Source: Ascaphus truei (Eukaryota; Chordata; Amphibia; Anura; Ascaphidae). Taken from it: a DNA stretch of 64,000 nt. The stretch lies in assembly GCA_036426205.1 (NCBI GenBank), contig WSYH01000140.1:246191-310190 (forward strand), written 5' to 3'. Shown one piece after another: positions 44,375-55,559 of this stretch. The translations under genes and the position numbers were made by a program. The notes below the pieces were generated by a model. It searched no databases. It was given only the letters and a program-made list of their open reading frames with translations, and was not told where the DNA came from. Numbering within the stretch: the first letter of the stretch is position 1; each line of letters starts with the position of its first letter.

Positions 44375-45966
44375 TAAGTGGTGCCAGCTGGCAACCAGTT
44401 TCTTTCGCCAGCTGCGCAATATGAGGTATGACCGGCAATTGTTTATCATCAGGCCTGAGGGTTTAGGTAGAGACCTCTCGGTGCTGCCGGCATACTATCG
44501 GGACTTACTGAAGGCCTGGAAATTGGTCTCCGCGACCAGGAAGAAACAGGCGGTGGGGGTTGATATCCTCGCCGAGCCCCTGCTGTATAATCCGGCAGTG
44601 GGGGCTCGGATGTTGGATTCACCCTCTATTTGCCGCCGACTAATCCTGGCGCAGGTGACCAGAGTCGGAGATCTCCTGGACTATGAGCGGCGAGACTGGG
44701 TAGGAGCAGAGGAGCTCGCGCCCCGTATGGGTCTGCTTACTGCCCGCGTCCCTCGTCGTTTGATCCAGGAGATTAAAGATGCCATCCACCCCGACTCACG
44801 CACCTTCATCGAGGGGGTTTTGCAGACCGGAGAGCCTTGTCAACCTATCAACTTCAGCTCTCCGAATCTTTGCGTAGAACCCAAACCAAGGCAACCCCCT
44901 CGAGTTCCTATCTCCCCAAACCTCAGCAGGTTGGGGGATATGTCCCCAGCATGTTTTCGCGGCATGCCGAGGAAAGTCCTGTATTCTCTGGTGCTCCATA
45001 TAGTGCACTACCTCGCCCTTGTCACCCGCCCAGATACCATCTGGAGGCGGGTATTTTTTGGGAACGAGGACGAGAGACCCCGGTGGAGAGAGCTCTATTC
45101 AGCTTTGGTTCCCCGTCCCGCCGGGGATTTGAGTTGGAGGGTCCTCCACGGTGCACTGAGCACAGGAGAGTATTTGGCACACTTCACGGACTCCCTCGCC
45201 GCCTGTCCCTTCTGTGGCGAGCGGGAGTCCGTATTCCACATTTATCTGAGCTGCGCCAGACTGCAGCCCCTCTTATCCACCTTGAGGAGCCTTCTTCTGC
45301 AGTTCTGGCTGGGTTTTTCCCCTCATCATTTTATTTTTGGGTGCCCAGTGTCCCGAGACAATAAGCCTAGGGATCTCCTAGTTAACCTGCTCCTGGCAGT
45401 GGCTAAGGTAGCCATTTACAAGACCAGGAAGCAGCGTTTGGAGAAGGGGGTCCCAACGAACATCGTGGCAGTGTTCTGGGCGCTGGTGCACTCCCGTATT
45501 CGGGCAGAGTTCACGTACGCTGAGTCCGCTGGGACGGTTTCGGAGTTTGCCTCCCAGTGGGCGTTAGGCGGGGTGCTCTGCTCGGTATCCCCCATCATGG
45601 GTTCTTCTGAGTTAACCCTTCTTTTTTAAGTGCATTTTTTACAGTGCACTTGCTGATTCCCTTATATATTTGTTTGACTGGTTTTTCTTTGTTCTACTTG
45701 GAAACAAGTAGAATTGCTGTTTAACTGAATTGGCCGGCTTCGCCGGCCAATCAGTATTGAGCCAGATCAAAATAGGCTGCTTCCCTCACCTCAGCACTAT
45801 CACCTGCTGTTCACTTTGTTGACTCATTCAGAAAGCGGAAACCAGCACACGCCGTCAGGAGAAAGTTTATTTTACTGTGGGAGCTGGCAAACTCACATTC
45901 GCCACACCTTCATGGCCAATTCGCCACTTGTGGCGATTGGCGACAGGGATGCCCACCTCGGGTCTA
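44375..45966 (+). mobile_element. L1-Tx1-type LINE, 5'-truncated (copy 2)
   Basis: It contains the C-terminal ORF2 part and the complete 3' UTR shared with 1-614. Homology to copy 1 stops near 45966 (CCCACCTCGGGTCTA). The 5' truncation lies near 44375, in the coding region, as is usual for LINEs copied by target-primed reverse transcription. A clear target duplication could not be picked out by eye. Confidence 0.8.
44421..45629 (+). CDS. C-terminal part of LINE ORF2 (L1-Tx1 clade), with CCHC-type zinc motif, 5'-truncated
   Basis: The 402-residue frame is open and in phase further upstream to about 44361 without a stop, so the Met at 44421 is not a true start; the sequence before it reads WCQLATSFFRQLRN. 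It corresponds to the region after the reverse transcriptase: RPEGLGRDLSVLPAYYRDLL, WRVLHGALSTGEYL and a zinc motif C262-PF-C265, H273, C278 (CPFCGERESVFHIYLSC), typical of L1-Tx1 and plant-like LINE C-termini. The endonuclease and reverse transcriptase are absent, so it cannot mobilise. Absence of stops and the near match to 1-115 suggest a fairly recent family. Tx1-clade assignment is by recognition, not search. Confidence 0.8.
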   Translation: MRYDRQLFIIRPEGLGRDLSVLPAYYRDLLKAWKLVSATRKKQAVGVDILAEPLLYNPAVGARMLDSPSICRRLILAQVTRVGDLLDYERRDWVGAEELAPRMGLLTARVPRRLIQEIKDAIHPDSRTFIEGVLQTGEPCQPINFSSPNLCVEPKPRQPPRVPISPNLSRLGDMSPACFRGMPRKVLYSLVLHIVHYLALVTRPDTIWRRVFFGNEDERPRWRELYSALVPRPAGDLSWRVLHGALSTGEYLAHFTDSLAACPFCGERESVFHIYLSCARLQPLLSTLRSLLLQFWLGFSPHHFIFGCPVSRDNKPRDLLVNLLLAVAKVAIYKTRKQRLEKGVPTNIVAVFWALVHSRIRAEFTYAESAGTVSEFASQWALGGVLCSVSPIMGSSELTLLF

Positions 45967-46580
45967 TAACATGTCATTGAAAAGAAGATTGCTGCTATAA
46001 TAACAAATACGATTCACAGGTGGCCGACTGTCAAATATGAAAACATTGATGACTATAGAGGAAATAAACATTGCCTATATTTTAACCATGAGACATTAGT
46101 TCTAAATAATAATAGAAACGGAGTCGGCTGTTGTGATCTGACTCTATTTAAGGTGTGTTGCAAGGCAATTTAAAAAAAAAAGAAGGTATTAGTAGTAATC
46201 TGTTTTGTGGGGGGGAATTTCACCTAACCATGTATGCAACAGCTTTCTAGAATTTGCCTTCAGTCAAATCAGAGTATAAACGTACAGCTATTTGTGCACT
46301 GAAAATAAAGAGTAAACAAAGGAGGAGCCAGCCATTCCTTCCCCTGTAGTGTTTGCAACCTAACAGGCAGGTTCATCAAGGGCTGGTACTGGAGAGCACA
46401 CCTGATCCGGCATTACTGTACCTTCTCATTCATTTGAATATGGGTTGAAGCTGGGTGCGTTTTAATCCATACCGGCGCTGGATGAATCTGCCCTGTAAGT
46501 TTTACGTTGGTTATTTTTATTCTTTTGCAAAGCCTGGTGAGAAGACTATGGAGGGGAGGGGGTGTTTTCAAAAGACAGTA
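45967..46580. other. No gene recognised
   Basis: AT-rich flank of the LINE, nothing recognised. Confidence 0.5.
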
Positions 46581-46752
46581 AATGTGATGATATAGCACGT
46601 CTGTGCAGGACGGCAAACTTGAACAAGTGCAGCGTTTAAGTCCCAGAGCAGGAGTTGAAATCTTTCATCTTTATTCACGAGCATCTATTAAAACAGTGTA
46701 CATGGCTCCAACACAAGAGAGAGAGCCTAATGTGTTTCACGCTGCTTCATCA
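46581..46752 (-). mobile_element. Penelope-like 3' UTR fragment with hammerhead-like start (minus strand)
   Basis: On the minus strand it reads CTGATGAAGCAGCGTGAAACACATTAGG (46752-46725, written with its core box CTGATGA and GAAAC), then GAATAAAGATGAAAG, AAACGCTGCACTTGTTC. The box order and downstream AATAAA resemble the other PLE tails. A joined opposite copy was not found. Confidence 0.45.
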
Positions 46753-46833
46753 GTGGCTCCTGTGCTGAAGCAGGGATATCCTGAAAACCTGACCCGTTGG
46801 TGACCCTTGAGGACTGGACTTTGCCACCCCTGA
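46752..46833 (-). mobile_element. hAT-like MITE, half copy
   Basis: The inverse of the family at 26415: CAGGGGTGGCAAAGTCCAGT, CCTCAAGGGTCACC, GGTCAGGTTTTCAGGATATC, TGCTTCAGCACAGG. The other half is missing. Confidence 0.65.
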
Positions 46834-48917
46834 CCGACACCATTTTACATATTGAAATGTAATTGTGACTCCATTACAATCCTCTGAAGGGCTTTTCCCT
46901 TTAGTGTTTTAACTGCACAAATCGTACAGTATACTGTATGCGCCCCAGTGATCTCTCCATACACAGAGCCTGCTTTGTATCTGCTACGCAACAGGTCATT
47001 TCCAGCCTACGCGTCTACTGAGGGCTCCAGGAGCACGCCATATTTTTACCACCCCTAGGTGTATGAAATATTGCTATCATTATATTTGCAGGGGCTGCAG
47101 TCATTTCTTCTATTTCCCTGGGAGACTGTAATGTAAGCGAAACCCTCCTGCAGCTAAATTGCACTTGTAAACCTTGGCAAGCTGCAGGCGGAAAGGACGC
47201 TTGGGAGCTGTCGAAGGACATTGTAATAGTGCTGCTGGCAGTGAGGCAAAGTTAAGCCCTTCTACCTGCAAATACTGTATGTCATCTAGGCATTAGCAAT
47301 ATCACTGTGTGTTATTTTGGAAAGGTACTGCATAATACATAGCTTGCCAGGTGCATATTGTGTGTTTATTATGTCGTTCTTTCAGTTGCGTTTTTGTGTA
47401 GTGCAGAAAAAAAGCGGTATTCCTCATGTAACACAGCAGGACATTTTTCCAGCCCCACCATATATGGCGCACAATAACCATGCATAATGTTTTATACCAG
47501 ACAAAGCAGACTTCATGTTGAAACATCCTGCTTAAATACTAGAGTATCACAACATTAGCTATATGATAATTAATAGGTTTTTGCTAAATGAAATAATATG
47601 CAGTTTGCTGTGCTGTCAAAATAACTCTGAAAATATTGCTAAACACTTGTTTGCTATTCACACTCGTATGCAGCATGTATAACGTGTTTTAATGTAATCA
47701 CTATGGTGAAACAGGGTTTCAGCGGTCATGTTTCTTTGGTTTGTTTTAGTAAACACAGTTTGTGTCCAGACATTTTACTTTTCTTATACTGTACTTGTCA
47801 ATAAGTCGTGAGGTTTGGATCCAGGAGACACAGTGACTAAAGTATTAGAATGTTTTATAGTCCTTAGCATGGACCAAATCTGCATTCAGTAATTGCTCCC
47901 CTTAAATACTCAATACTGTACTAACATTTCATTGTGTCAAATAGTTAATTAGAACAGTTATAAACAATAGTATTAATAATAATATAATCTACCAAGCAAA
48001 TTCCTGCAGAGTAATATTGCTGGGGACAATCATGCAAAACATGTGTGTGCATGTGGATGGATGTAAGATCCTGAACAAACCTCTGTGGGTTGTGGATGTT
48101 GGAGAGGCCGAGGTTAAGGTGTAGCTGGCATAGCCGCAGCAGAGATGTCCCAGTCATTATCAGTAGTTCTGTATCTTCGCTCTGGTTTTTGAGGAACTAA
48201 AGGATGCATTTGTTTTTATTATGGAAAAACACGGCCATTTAGAATTCTTCTTTTTGTAGTCGTCCTTTAGATTATTTCCGACTAGAACTGCAGTATGTGC
48301 CTTAATATATACACATCTTTAACTTCTCTGCTGCCAGAGGGACCTGGGACACATGGCACACTATTATCATAGTATTCCTTTGGCCATGTCACGCAGTGCC
48401 GGCAGCACTTTATATGTAATGTTCGTGCCTCGGAGAGAGAAAGTGACTTGTCCAAAGTCACAAGGAGAAATTACAAACCACCTAACAAATGGCTCCTCGC
48501 TCAACTGATGGTTTGGAGCCCAAGTGTAAATCCCCAGCATTTATTTCCATGTTGCGGCCTCGTGACTGCGCCGCGGCTGCTAAATGGCGTTTTGCTGCGG
48601 CTGCAGAACTCTGCAGTAACAATAGATGGTTCTTGTGCGTCTTTAATCTAAATACAAAGTAAAAACTTCAGATGACTAATATACACAATTTGTCATACTT
48701 TACAAATACTTTTTAGAGTAAATTAGAGCTCAGAGATAACTAACACAAACGTTGTGAAATTGTACAATCTTCTTACAATAATACAATCTTCTTCAACCAA
48801 CATCATCTTCTGGCTGTCTCTTGTGCAGTTTTGTTACGTAAAATAATTGTGAGATTATCTATTAATAATAGAGAAGAAATAGATGCAATCATTATACTGT
48901 GCTACAGTGTCTGTTCT
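46834..48917. other. No gene recognised
   Basis: No repeat partner within the window and no plausible protein. Confidence 0.5.
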
Positions 48918-49041
48918 ATGAAAACTGTACGAAACGCAAATGAATTTCATTGAATTAATGCGCATGCGCATTCAGGTATATGAACTGTATGGAACCCATA
49001 TGCGTTTCATTGCATTTGTGAGCATGCGCGGTACGGGTATT
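48918..49041 (+). repeat. Two-unit tandem repeat, about 62 bp
   Basis: Unit 1 (GAAAACTGTACGAAACGCAA...ATGCGCATGCGCATTCAGG) and unit 2 (GAACTGTATGGAACCCATAT...GAGCATGCGCGGTACGGG) align in order with about two-thirds identity by eye. The GAAACGCAAATG and GCATGCGC words are conserved. Confidence 0.5.
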
Positions 49042-49331
49042 GCCAATTGAATGGAACACTTAGATTACCTTAATTATAAATTATTGCTGGATTGGTTTCC
49101 TACTTAATCTGAAGAAAAAAAAAAAGGATTAAATGATGAGAAAAAATAAATTACTGGATTGGTTTTGACAAGCCCACATGTGAGCCGCGGAGAAACAGTG
49201 TTCACTTATGTGTAATTTCGCACCTTGTCACCGAAAACAGGAAGTTTGGCTACATCTGTGTCTTCTGATCTGCAATTCTTGGAAAAGTGGCTGTTATTTG
49301 GGGATATTTAGGAATTGATCTACTGACATCA

Positions 49332-49578
49332 CCCAGTTCGCACCTCCCGACCCCCTCTCCCCATACCTGTTCTCCAGCATCTTCTGACATGTGATATCGC
49401 TGTGTCTATTGACGCCGCGTCGCCAGAAATCAGGTAAGGGAAGCTACAAAGGCCCCGCACTCACTTCCCCAGCATTTCATTTAAATGCTTTGGGGAAGAG
49501 CGCATGGCCTCTGTAAGTACCGTACCCCCCGCTCCCTCCCAGAAAATATCGCGCCCCCCAGTTTGCTCACCCCTGCTC
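49332..49578 (-). mobile_element. hAT-like MITE (inverse copy)
   Basis: The inverse of this stretch begins GCAGGGGTGAGCAAACTGGG, GGGCGCGATATTTTCTGGGA and contains AAATGAAATGCTGGGG, as in 32185-32461 (AAATGAAATGCCGGGG). The far end is less clear. Confidence 0.55.
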
Positions 49579-51550
49579 TAAACAATAATAGAAATACTGT
49601 TGTTGAGAATGGCTGGGACTGTTCATTTGCCCTGAGAACAACGGACAAAACTTTGTTGCATTGTGAGGATCGCAGCGTTAACAGTCATCAACGTAAAGTA
49701 ACCATATTATCTATGTTGTAAAAAAATGAATGTTTTGTTTTTTCTCAGGGATGGAATTCAAGCAGATTAGCTTCTTGCGTTTAAATATTTGACTAATGAT
49801 AGCACCAAAATTACTTTGCTAACAATACACAGAGCAAAGGTAACACTGACCCTGGAGCTTTGAGGTTTGACAACCAGTCTTCTCATTAAAATATATTGGA
49901 TCAGGATGATAAAAGAAAACTCCAAAAGATTTGTTTACCAGAGATATGTTAAAAGGTTGTAAAAAGGAGTAAATCTGCTACACTTAAAATATTAAACATG
50001 CCACTGTCCTTGGTTCCCTTTTATGCTAGGAGGGACTGACTGCCCCTCTGATAGGGGCACACACTGCTTCCATTGATTCAGTATCACAATGCCAGACTAC
50101 TCACCCTTACTATTATTAATGAGAAACAAATACATGGAATCACAAGCCGTGACTCCTACAGTAAGTTTGCACAGCATTTGCAGGTGATGATTAATGAGGA
50201 GAGCAACATCGTGCCACAGCTGAGGAGCATCATACAGTGGTTATAGTCGGGGATCAGATCTACTGTATATAATGCTGGAGTCACAATATCCACATACTGT
50301 TCTCCAGATTTCATCACATAGCCCCAGTTATTTTTTTTGTTTTAAATGTTTACGTGATATTTTGTGTGCATTGTTTTTATTGGTAATGCATCTCCCGATT
50401 GCCTGCAGTGTCGCAATAAATCAGCCTCTCCGCACTCAACACTGCGGAGTCCAGGCAGGTCTAAGTTCCCGCCAAATACCACGTTAGACCTGTCTACAGC
50501 ACTCGGGAGAAGGACGGGGACTCAGAGGCACTGTGCGTTCCAGTGGTCAATGAGTAGTTACAGCCAATATCACTGGAGCAGGCCCAACCTCCAGATTTTT
50601 AACAACATACTGTAAATGTTTTGGTCATTGATGCTGACCCATACAGTAAATTATCCACCTGACAATGGGGGCCCATATTTACTAAATTATATGGCTCTGG
50701 TGAGAACAGTGGAACAATTGTGCCGAGACGATCCACTGAAGGTTAGGAAGAAACCTAAATAGTGCGGGTTGTTACTGTAATAACTAGAGATCTGCGCAGA
50801 TTTTCTCTTAATTTTGCACAAAAAAAGTGACATTTATTTCAAAATTTCACATCGCTCGGAAACGCAGAACATAGATTTAGCTGCAATATTTGGACTGTTA
50901 TTACTGCAACATTTTTGACAGAGTTTCACAAAAAGGGCTAAGTGATTTAGCACAATGATTTTTAATGCTCGGCAAATTATTTTGCAAAGCTTGCCATTTT
51001 CATGGAAAAAAAAACCCAGCAAATTTCATCTGATTTGGAAACTTCGGCCCAAATTGTGCAGATTCCTATCAACCAGTGTTTTTTGCAACATATGCGCTAT
51101 GAAAGATGCTATTGATAGTGGGTGTGTTGGGTGAGATATGAACTTGTGTTTACATAAGAATGTAATTGGATAAGTACTGTATATTCGTTGTACAGATGGC
51201 AGACAGCTTGGGTAACACACAGATAATTAGTGGATTAGGTGATAGAGAAATCTGCCAAACCTGACACACATGTACAAGTGAAACCCAGAGCTATGGTGTA
51301 GTATAGAAAGTTGAAATCAATGTAGATGTGTTTAGGGGAAAATATAGAGAGTTAACTGCAAATAGTGCTAGTCTTAGAAAATCTCCTTTTAGTTCCCCTT
51401 AGCCTCTATTCAGTATAGTGAGAAAATAGGTTCACTGCTGATTTGTTTTCTCACTGGTTATAAGCACCAGTCTCATCAGCCAGTAAAATCTCTTTAATAG
51501 AAATCTGTTGTTTTCCATTTGTAGCACATGTTCCCCCACCCCCTGGGAGA
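49579..51550. other. No gene recognised
   Basis: Mixed AT-rich sequence without a supportable feature. Confidence 0.5.
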
Positions 51551-51559
51551 AATGGCGGC

Positions 51560-52450
51560 TACGGTGTATGTGGTGCTTTACCTGCAGCTCACAGGAGGCC
51601 TGAGCCTCCGCTGCTGGGAGCCTGGGGTGTATCTGAGTCGGTAATCGGTTGCGCCTCCACCTGTACGGGATCCTACTATGTGGGATAACCCCGTTACAGG
51701 AACCCCATACAATAAAACACACGCTGGTACGTATAACCGTTTTACTGCATGCAAAAGAACGCTACCCAGAAGGATAACACCACCCAGAAGGGTAGGATCC
51801 ACGGATCCAGCAACAGCGGTGGTCAGCGACGACGTCCGCCTCCACGTGGGGTGCCCACCCATGAGGAGTGTATCACCTTTGCAGATAGTCTCTCAATATG
51901 GTAGTCTGGTCCCACCGGATCACCAGTTCACAGCCGCGTCTTGGCTGTGTCCCTGAACTGGGGTGCGAAGCGGGCAATGTCCCTATCCAAGGGCAAGTCC
52001 CTAGCGCAGCCACAATCTATGTGGGAGTTGGGGCCGAAGGGGTTTCTGGCCTAGTGCAGGGGTCAGGGACACCCTGCACACGCACACCCTACCCATTTCT
52101 CGTCCCAGCTCCGACTGGCGTGGTCTTCAGTACACGCAAAGTAGCAATGATCTGGTGCAGAGAATCTGTAGGCCCTATTGGCTGCGGTATAGCATGTGGT
52201 ACCTTGCTCCATAGCATTCTGGGGGCTGTAGTCCCTGAGGAACCCTATCTGGGTGATGGCCGCCCTGTAGCTCTTCTCTGCGCATATGCGACCCCCCTGC
52301 GCATGCGTGACCTCACTTAGCATGCGTGCGCAATGTCAACATGGCGCCCTGCAAAGGGTGCTGCCGCTAGCCTCCAGCGACCGGATCGCTGGCGCAACTT
52401 ATCAGACACTGTCGGCACATGTCCCATACCTCTGCTGCCTAGCACAAACT
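51560..52450 (-). mobile_element. LTR-like GC island plus leader (minus strand)
   Basis: Read on the minus strand: GCGCCATGTTGACATTGCGC, GCGCATGCTAAG-type words, GGGACTACAGCCCCCAGAA, ACTAGGCCAGAAACC, then TGGAGGCGCAACC, CCCCAGGCTCCC, GCGGAGGCTC and CTGCAGGTAAAGC. The order is the same as at 5720-6785. Frames on both strands are overlapping and GC-driven, not genes. Confidence 0.45.
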
Positions 52451-52454
52451 CGCG

Positions 52455-52472
52455 GGGGGGGGGGGGGGGGAA
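52455..52472 (+). repeat. Poly-G tract
   Basis: A G run of about 17-18 bases at the boundary between the LTR-like island and the LINE remnant. Confidence 0.85.
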
Positions 52473-52634
52473 GGGGGCTACGGGGAACCAGGGTTATTCA
52501 TTTAAAAACCGTGCACCCCAAAACTGGAACAATCTACGGAGACTCTACCAGCCACTACCAGTCTTAAGTTCTTTCAAAACTAAAGCTGTCTCACATTTTA
52601 ATCTGGTCTGTAACTGTTACATACGCCTATAACA
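52473..52634 (+). pseudogene. C-terminal LINE ORF2 remnant (CR1/L2/Rex-like style)
   Basis: The frame ending at 52632 reads YSFKNRAPQNWNNLRRLYQP, then LSSFKTKAVSHF and a stop. The F...AP..WNNL......SFK pattern is the usual C-terminal signature of CR1/L2/Rex-type LINEs. The 3' UTR resumes only at about 53536 and ends in ATAAATAAATAAA at 53703, after an unrelated 0.9-kb insertion. Confidence 0.55.
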
Positions 52635-53050
52635 TACATTATAGGCTAAAGCTGGTAAATTCAGGGCATTATTGAAATCCCTGCTCTCCGATTAGTTAAA
52701 ATTCCGGGCATTATCCAATCAGTAATGGGTCGGAATTTTTGGCAGCTTGCCAAGTTTTTACGCCAATCAGCTTTCAGGTTTCATTCACAAAGAGTGAAAT
52801 TTGCACTTAGACAGGGGAGGTGATTGGACAGAAGGCACTGACTCCTCCCCCACCCTGTCTGCAGAGAGCTCTGGATAGGAGAGTGAAGGGAAAGGTTTGT
52901 GTGTCTTCTGAGTGTGTTTTGTGGGTGTAAAGGGGGCAGCAGAGTCTTGTTGGTGTGTTTCTGCTGTGTGTGTTTTGTTCTTGTAGAGGGGGAGCTGCAG
53001 TGTGTGTGGCTTCAGTGTGTGTTTTGTGGGTGGAGGAGGGGTGCAGGGTG

Positions 53051-53082
<32 letters not shown>

Positions 53083-53287
53083 CTGCAGTGTGTGGGTTTA
53101 CATGGGGGCTGCAGTGCTGCTGGTGTGTGTTTTATGGATGTAGAGGGGGCAGCAGTCTGTTTTTGTTAGTGTGTTTTGTGAGTGTAGATGGGGGCTGCAG
53201 TGTGTTTTTGTGGGTGTAGAGGAGGGGAGCTACACAGTGTAGGGGGACTGCAGAGTGTGTGCGTTTGTGTATATAGGGGGGGCTGCA

Positions 53288-53329
<42 letters not shown>

Positions 53330-53535
53330 ACAATTTACTTTTACTAAACTTGCAGTAAAAGCATAAGAATGTAGACAATCATGCTGATAAAAATCAATAT
53401 GACTACAAAAATGTATCTTTTTTATGAAAATTTAAAAAAAATAAAAATAAGCCTACATTTAGCCTATAATAGTAATAATTCCCTCAGAACGGGGCATTAT
53501 TGGCCAGTAATGCCCTGTTCTTCAGGGATTATTAC
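52635..53535. mobile_element. Insertion splitting the LINE, containing a G/T-rich minisatellite
   Basis: Its left end (TTATAGGCTAAAGC...TTCAGGGCATTATTG) and right end (CGGGGCATTATTGGCCAGTA, ATGCCCTGTTC) share GGGCATTA words in inverted orientation (GGGCATTATTG and its complement). 52895-53325 is an irregular array of GTGTGTTTTGTGGGTGTAGA and GGGGGCTGCAGTGTG-like units with (TG)n runs. Translations of the array are low-complexity and not genes. Confidence 0.5.
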
Positions 53536-53703
53536 TTAACTATCTTTAACACATTCAATGTCTTGTATATAATGTATAACCCTGCTCACTTAATGTAACC
53601 ATGTATTTGTCATCATAACTCTGTGCCCAGGACATACTTAAAACGAGAGGTAACTCTCGATGCATTACTTCCTGGTAAAACATTTTATATATAAATAAAT
53701 AAA
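53536..53703 (+). mobile_element. LINE 3' UTR (continuation) with ATAAATAAATAAA tail
   Basis: TTTAACACATTCAATGTCTT, ATGTATTTGTCATCATAACT, GTGCCCAGGACATACTTAAA, ACGAGAGGTAACTCTCGATG and TACTTCCTGGTAAAACATTT lead to the tail. The CGAGAGGTAACTCTCG hairpin just before the tail is also present in the fragment at 11985-12070 and may be a recognition hairpin for the reverse transcriptase. Confidence 0.6.
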
Positions 53704-53837
53704 TTGAAAGACCCTTTTTTTTAGTGTAGGATCCATATTGTCACTAATTATTTGAGTTCCTGCTTTCTGTAACAATAGATTAACCGCCATTCATGTGCAC
53801 AGTTGAAGAAGTGTTATTCAAGTAAACGGGCAGTTGA

Positions 53838-54715
53838 TGCATCACTGTCACGCTTGTGCTCGCCACAAACCTGGGTCGGACCGCGTGGCTGAGGTGGGGG
53901 TTGTAAAAGCACCGACCTTAGACCGCGCAGGCTGATCCGGATTGCGCAGTTCGTAGTCGTACATAGCACGGTGGGACTGGAGAGAGCAGCGTAGTCCGTG
54001 GATGACCAAGGGTCAGGATAGGAGACATCAGGGTGAAAGTTATCCAAGCGGAGGTTCGGTAACAGGAAGTCAACTAGGTCCCGCTTCAGCATAGTAGCTG
54101 CAGGGCGGGAGCGGGTTCTGCGCGTGCGGCGACCATGGCCCGTGGTACCGGTCTCCGGAAGGGGTAGGCAGACCGGAGTGGGCACACCGCCAGGCAGCAC
54201 TGGTAAACCAATGCTTCAGCGCAGCAGTCAAGTACGAGCCTGTGCGGGGAGAGAGAGCTACAGACCTCAGGACTCAGAGACAGGCCTCTGCTATGGGAAG
54301 GGCAGCAAGCCTCAGGAAACAGGGAGCTGAAGTTACGCTGGAGATCTACCGCTTCAGCACAGGAACCAGGACACGGCCTCTGCAATGGAGAGAGAGCAGC
54401 AGGCACTAGGAAAATGAACAAGGAACATGAACATAGCAACAAGGCGGCCAAGATAGGTGGCTGTGGCAAACACAGTGAACATGCAAGAAGGATTTTGCTC
54501 GGCAGAGAAGCATTGTGGGAATGCTGTATTTAAAGGTCAGCGAACCAATAGCAGAAGGGGCGTGTGATAGCATTGCTCTAATGACTGAACACAGGCTGGG
54601 GCTGCAGTAATAGCTTGCACAGCTGCAGTAGATATCATGGGGAGTGTTCCAGGACTGCACAGGTCTGTAAGGCAAGGTAAGCAGTAAACTGAGGTGTGGA
54701 TTCCTTACAATCACT
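53838..54715. mobile_element. GC-rich repeat, possibly LTR-like
   Basis: A GC-rich block starts near TGTCACGCTTGTGCTCGCCA and contains several CAGGA/CAGCAG words and ACCATGGCCCG. TGTCACG is a common frog LTR start, but no second end, PBS or poly(A) signal is clear. Frames on both strands here are composition-driven. Confidence 0.3.
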
Positions 54716-55559
54716 AACTGCGCATTGCTCCTTCTTAGTCCATTAAAGAGTGGGGTTTGTTCCTATGGGGGACTGCACCGTAACCTTTTGATTATCGGAG
54801 GGGGCTGCACCGTTACTTGTCCAGACATATCACATTCTGCGCTCAACTGGAGCCAAGATTGAGATCAACCCTTGAAAACAAGCAAAAACCATGAAAAGGC
54901 TACAACTGGGGCCTAGTACCTAGAGTACCAGGCATTGACGTGGAACGTAGCTACGTCATTGGGGACTCGAGGGCTTAAAGCTTCCCCTCTATTATAATAT
55001 TTGTAAACCGCCAAACTCCAAAATGTTTATCATCTTCGTCTTCCCTAAATTTGCAGTTATCATTTTTATCATTTCTTTATTCTATTTTCTGTTTCACATG
55101 ACGTAAGGGATCAGTGAGGTTATTAATCTTCCCCATAATGAGTGGATTTGTAATCCCCTTGTCACACAGCAGCAATCCCAAGGAGAAGGAGCAAAAGTTA
55201 TTTTGCACTATTTGTGTGCACCATTTGTACATGTAATTATGAGAAATAATGAGGTATTGGTCAATTATTGTTGTATTTAGTGTCCGGAATATGCTCACTT
55301 AGGTGAAATTGATATACCTGTGAGGCAGAAGAGGGGAAAACTCAAATATATAATTTTAGTGGGTCTTAGGTGGCTTACAGCAAGTGTTGTGTTATAGTGT
55401 TGTGTAGATGCTGGAACATTTGGCAGTACATCTTTTATTGGCCAATACAACAAAAGTGTATACAGGCAAGCCCGCATTAACGTATACAATGGGTCCATAG
55501 CATGTATGTAACGGGTATTCCCTCTAGTCTGACCCCCCCAATCGTATATTGGCCCCTGT
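54716..55559. other. No gene recognised
   Basis: Nothing supportable. Confidence 0.5.

Noticed and set aside
44837..45364. 175-codon frame inside the LINE
   Set aside because: It is the +2 shadow of the LINE ORF2 frame, which carries the zinc motif.
52899..53219. 106-codon plus-strand frame rich in Cys and Val
   Set aside because: It translates the G/T-rich minisatellite.
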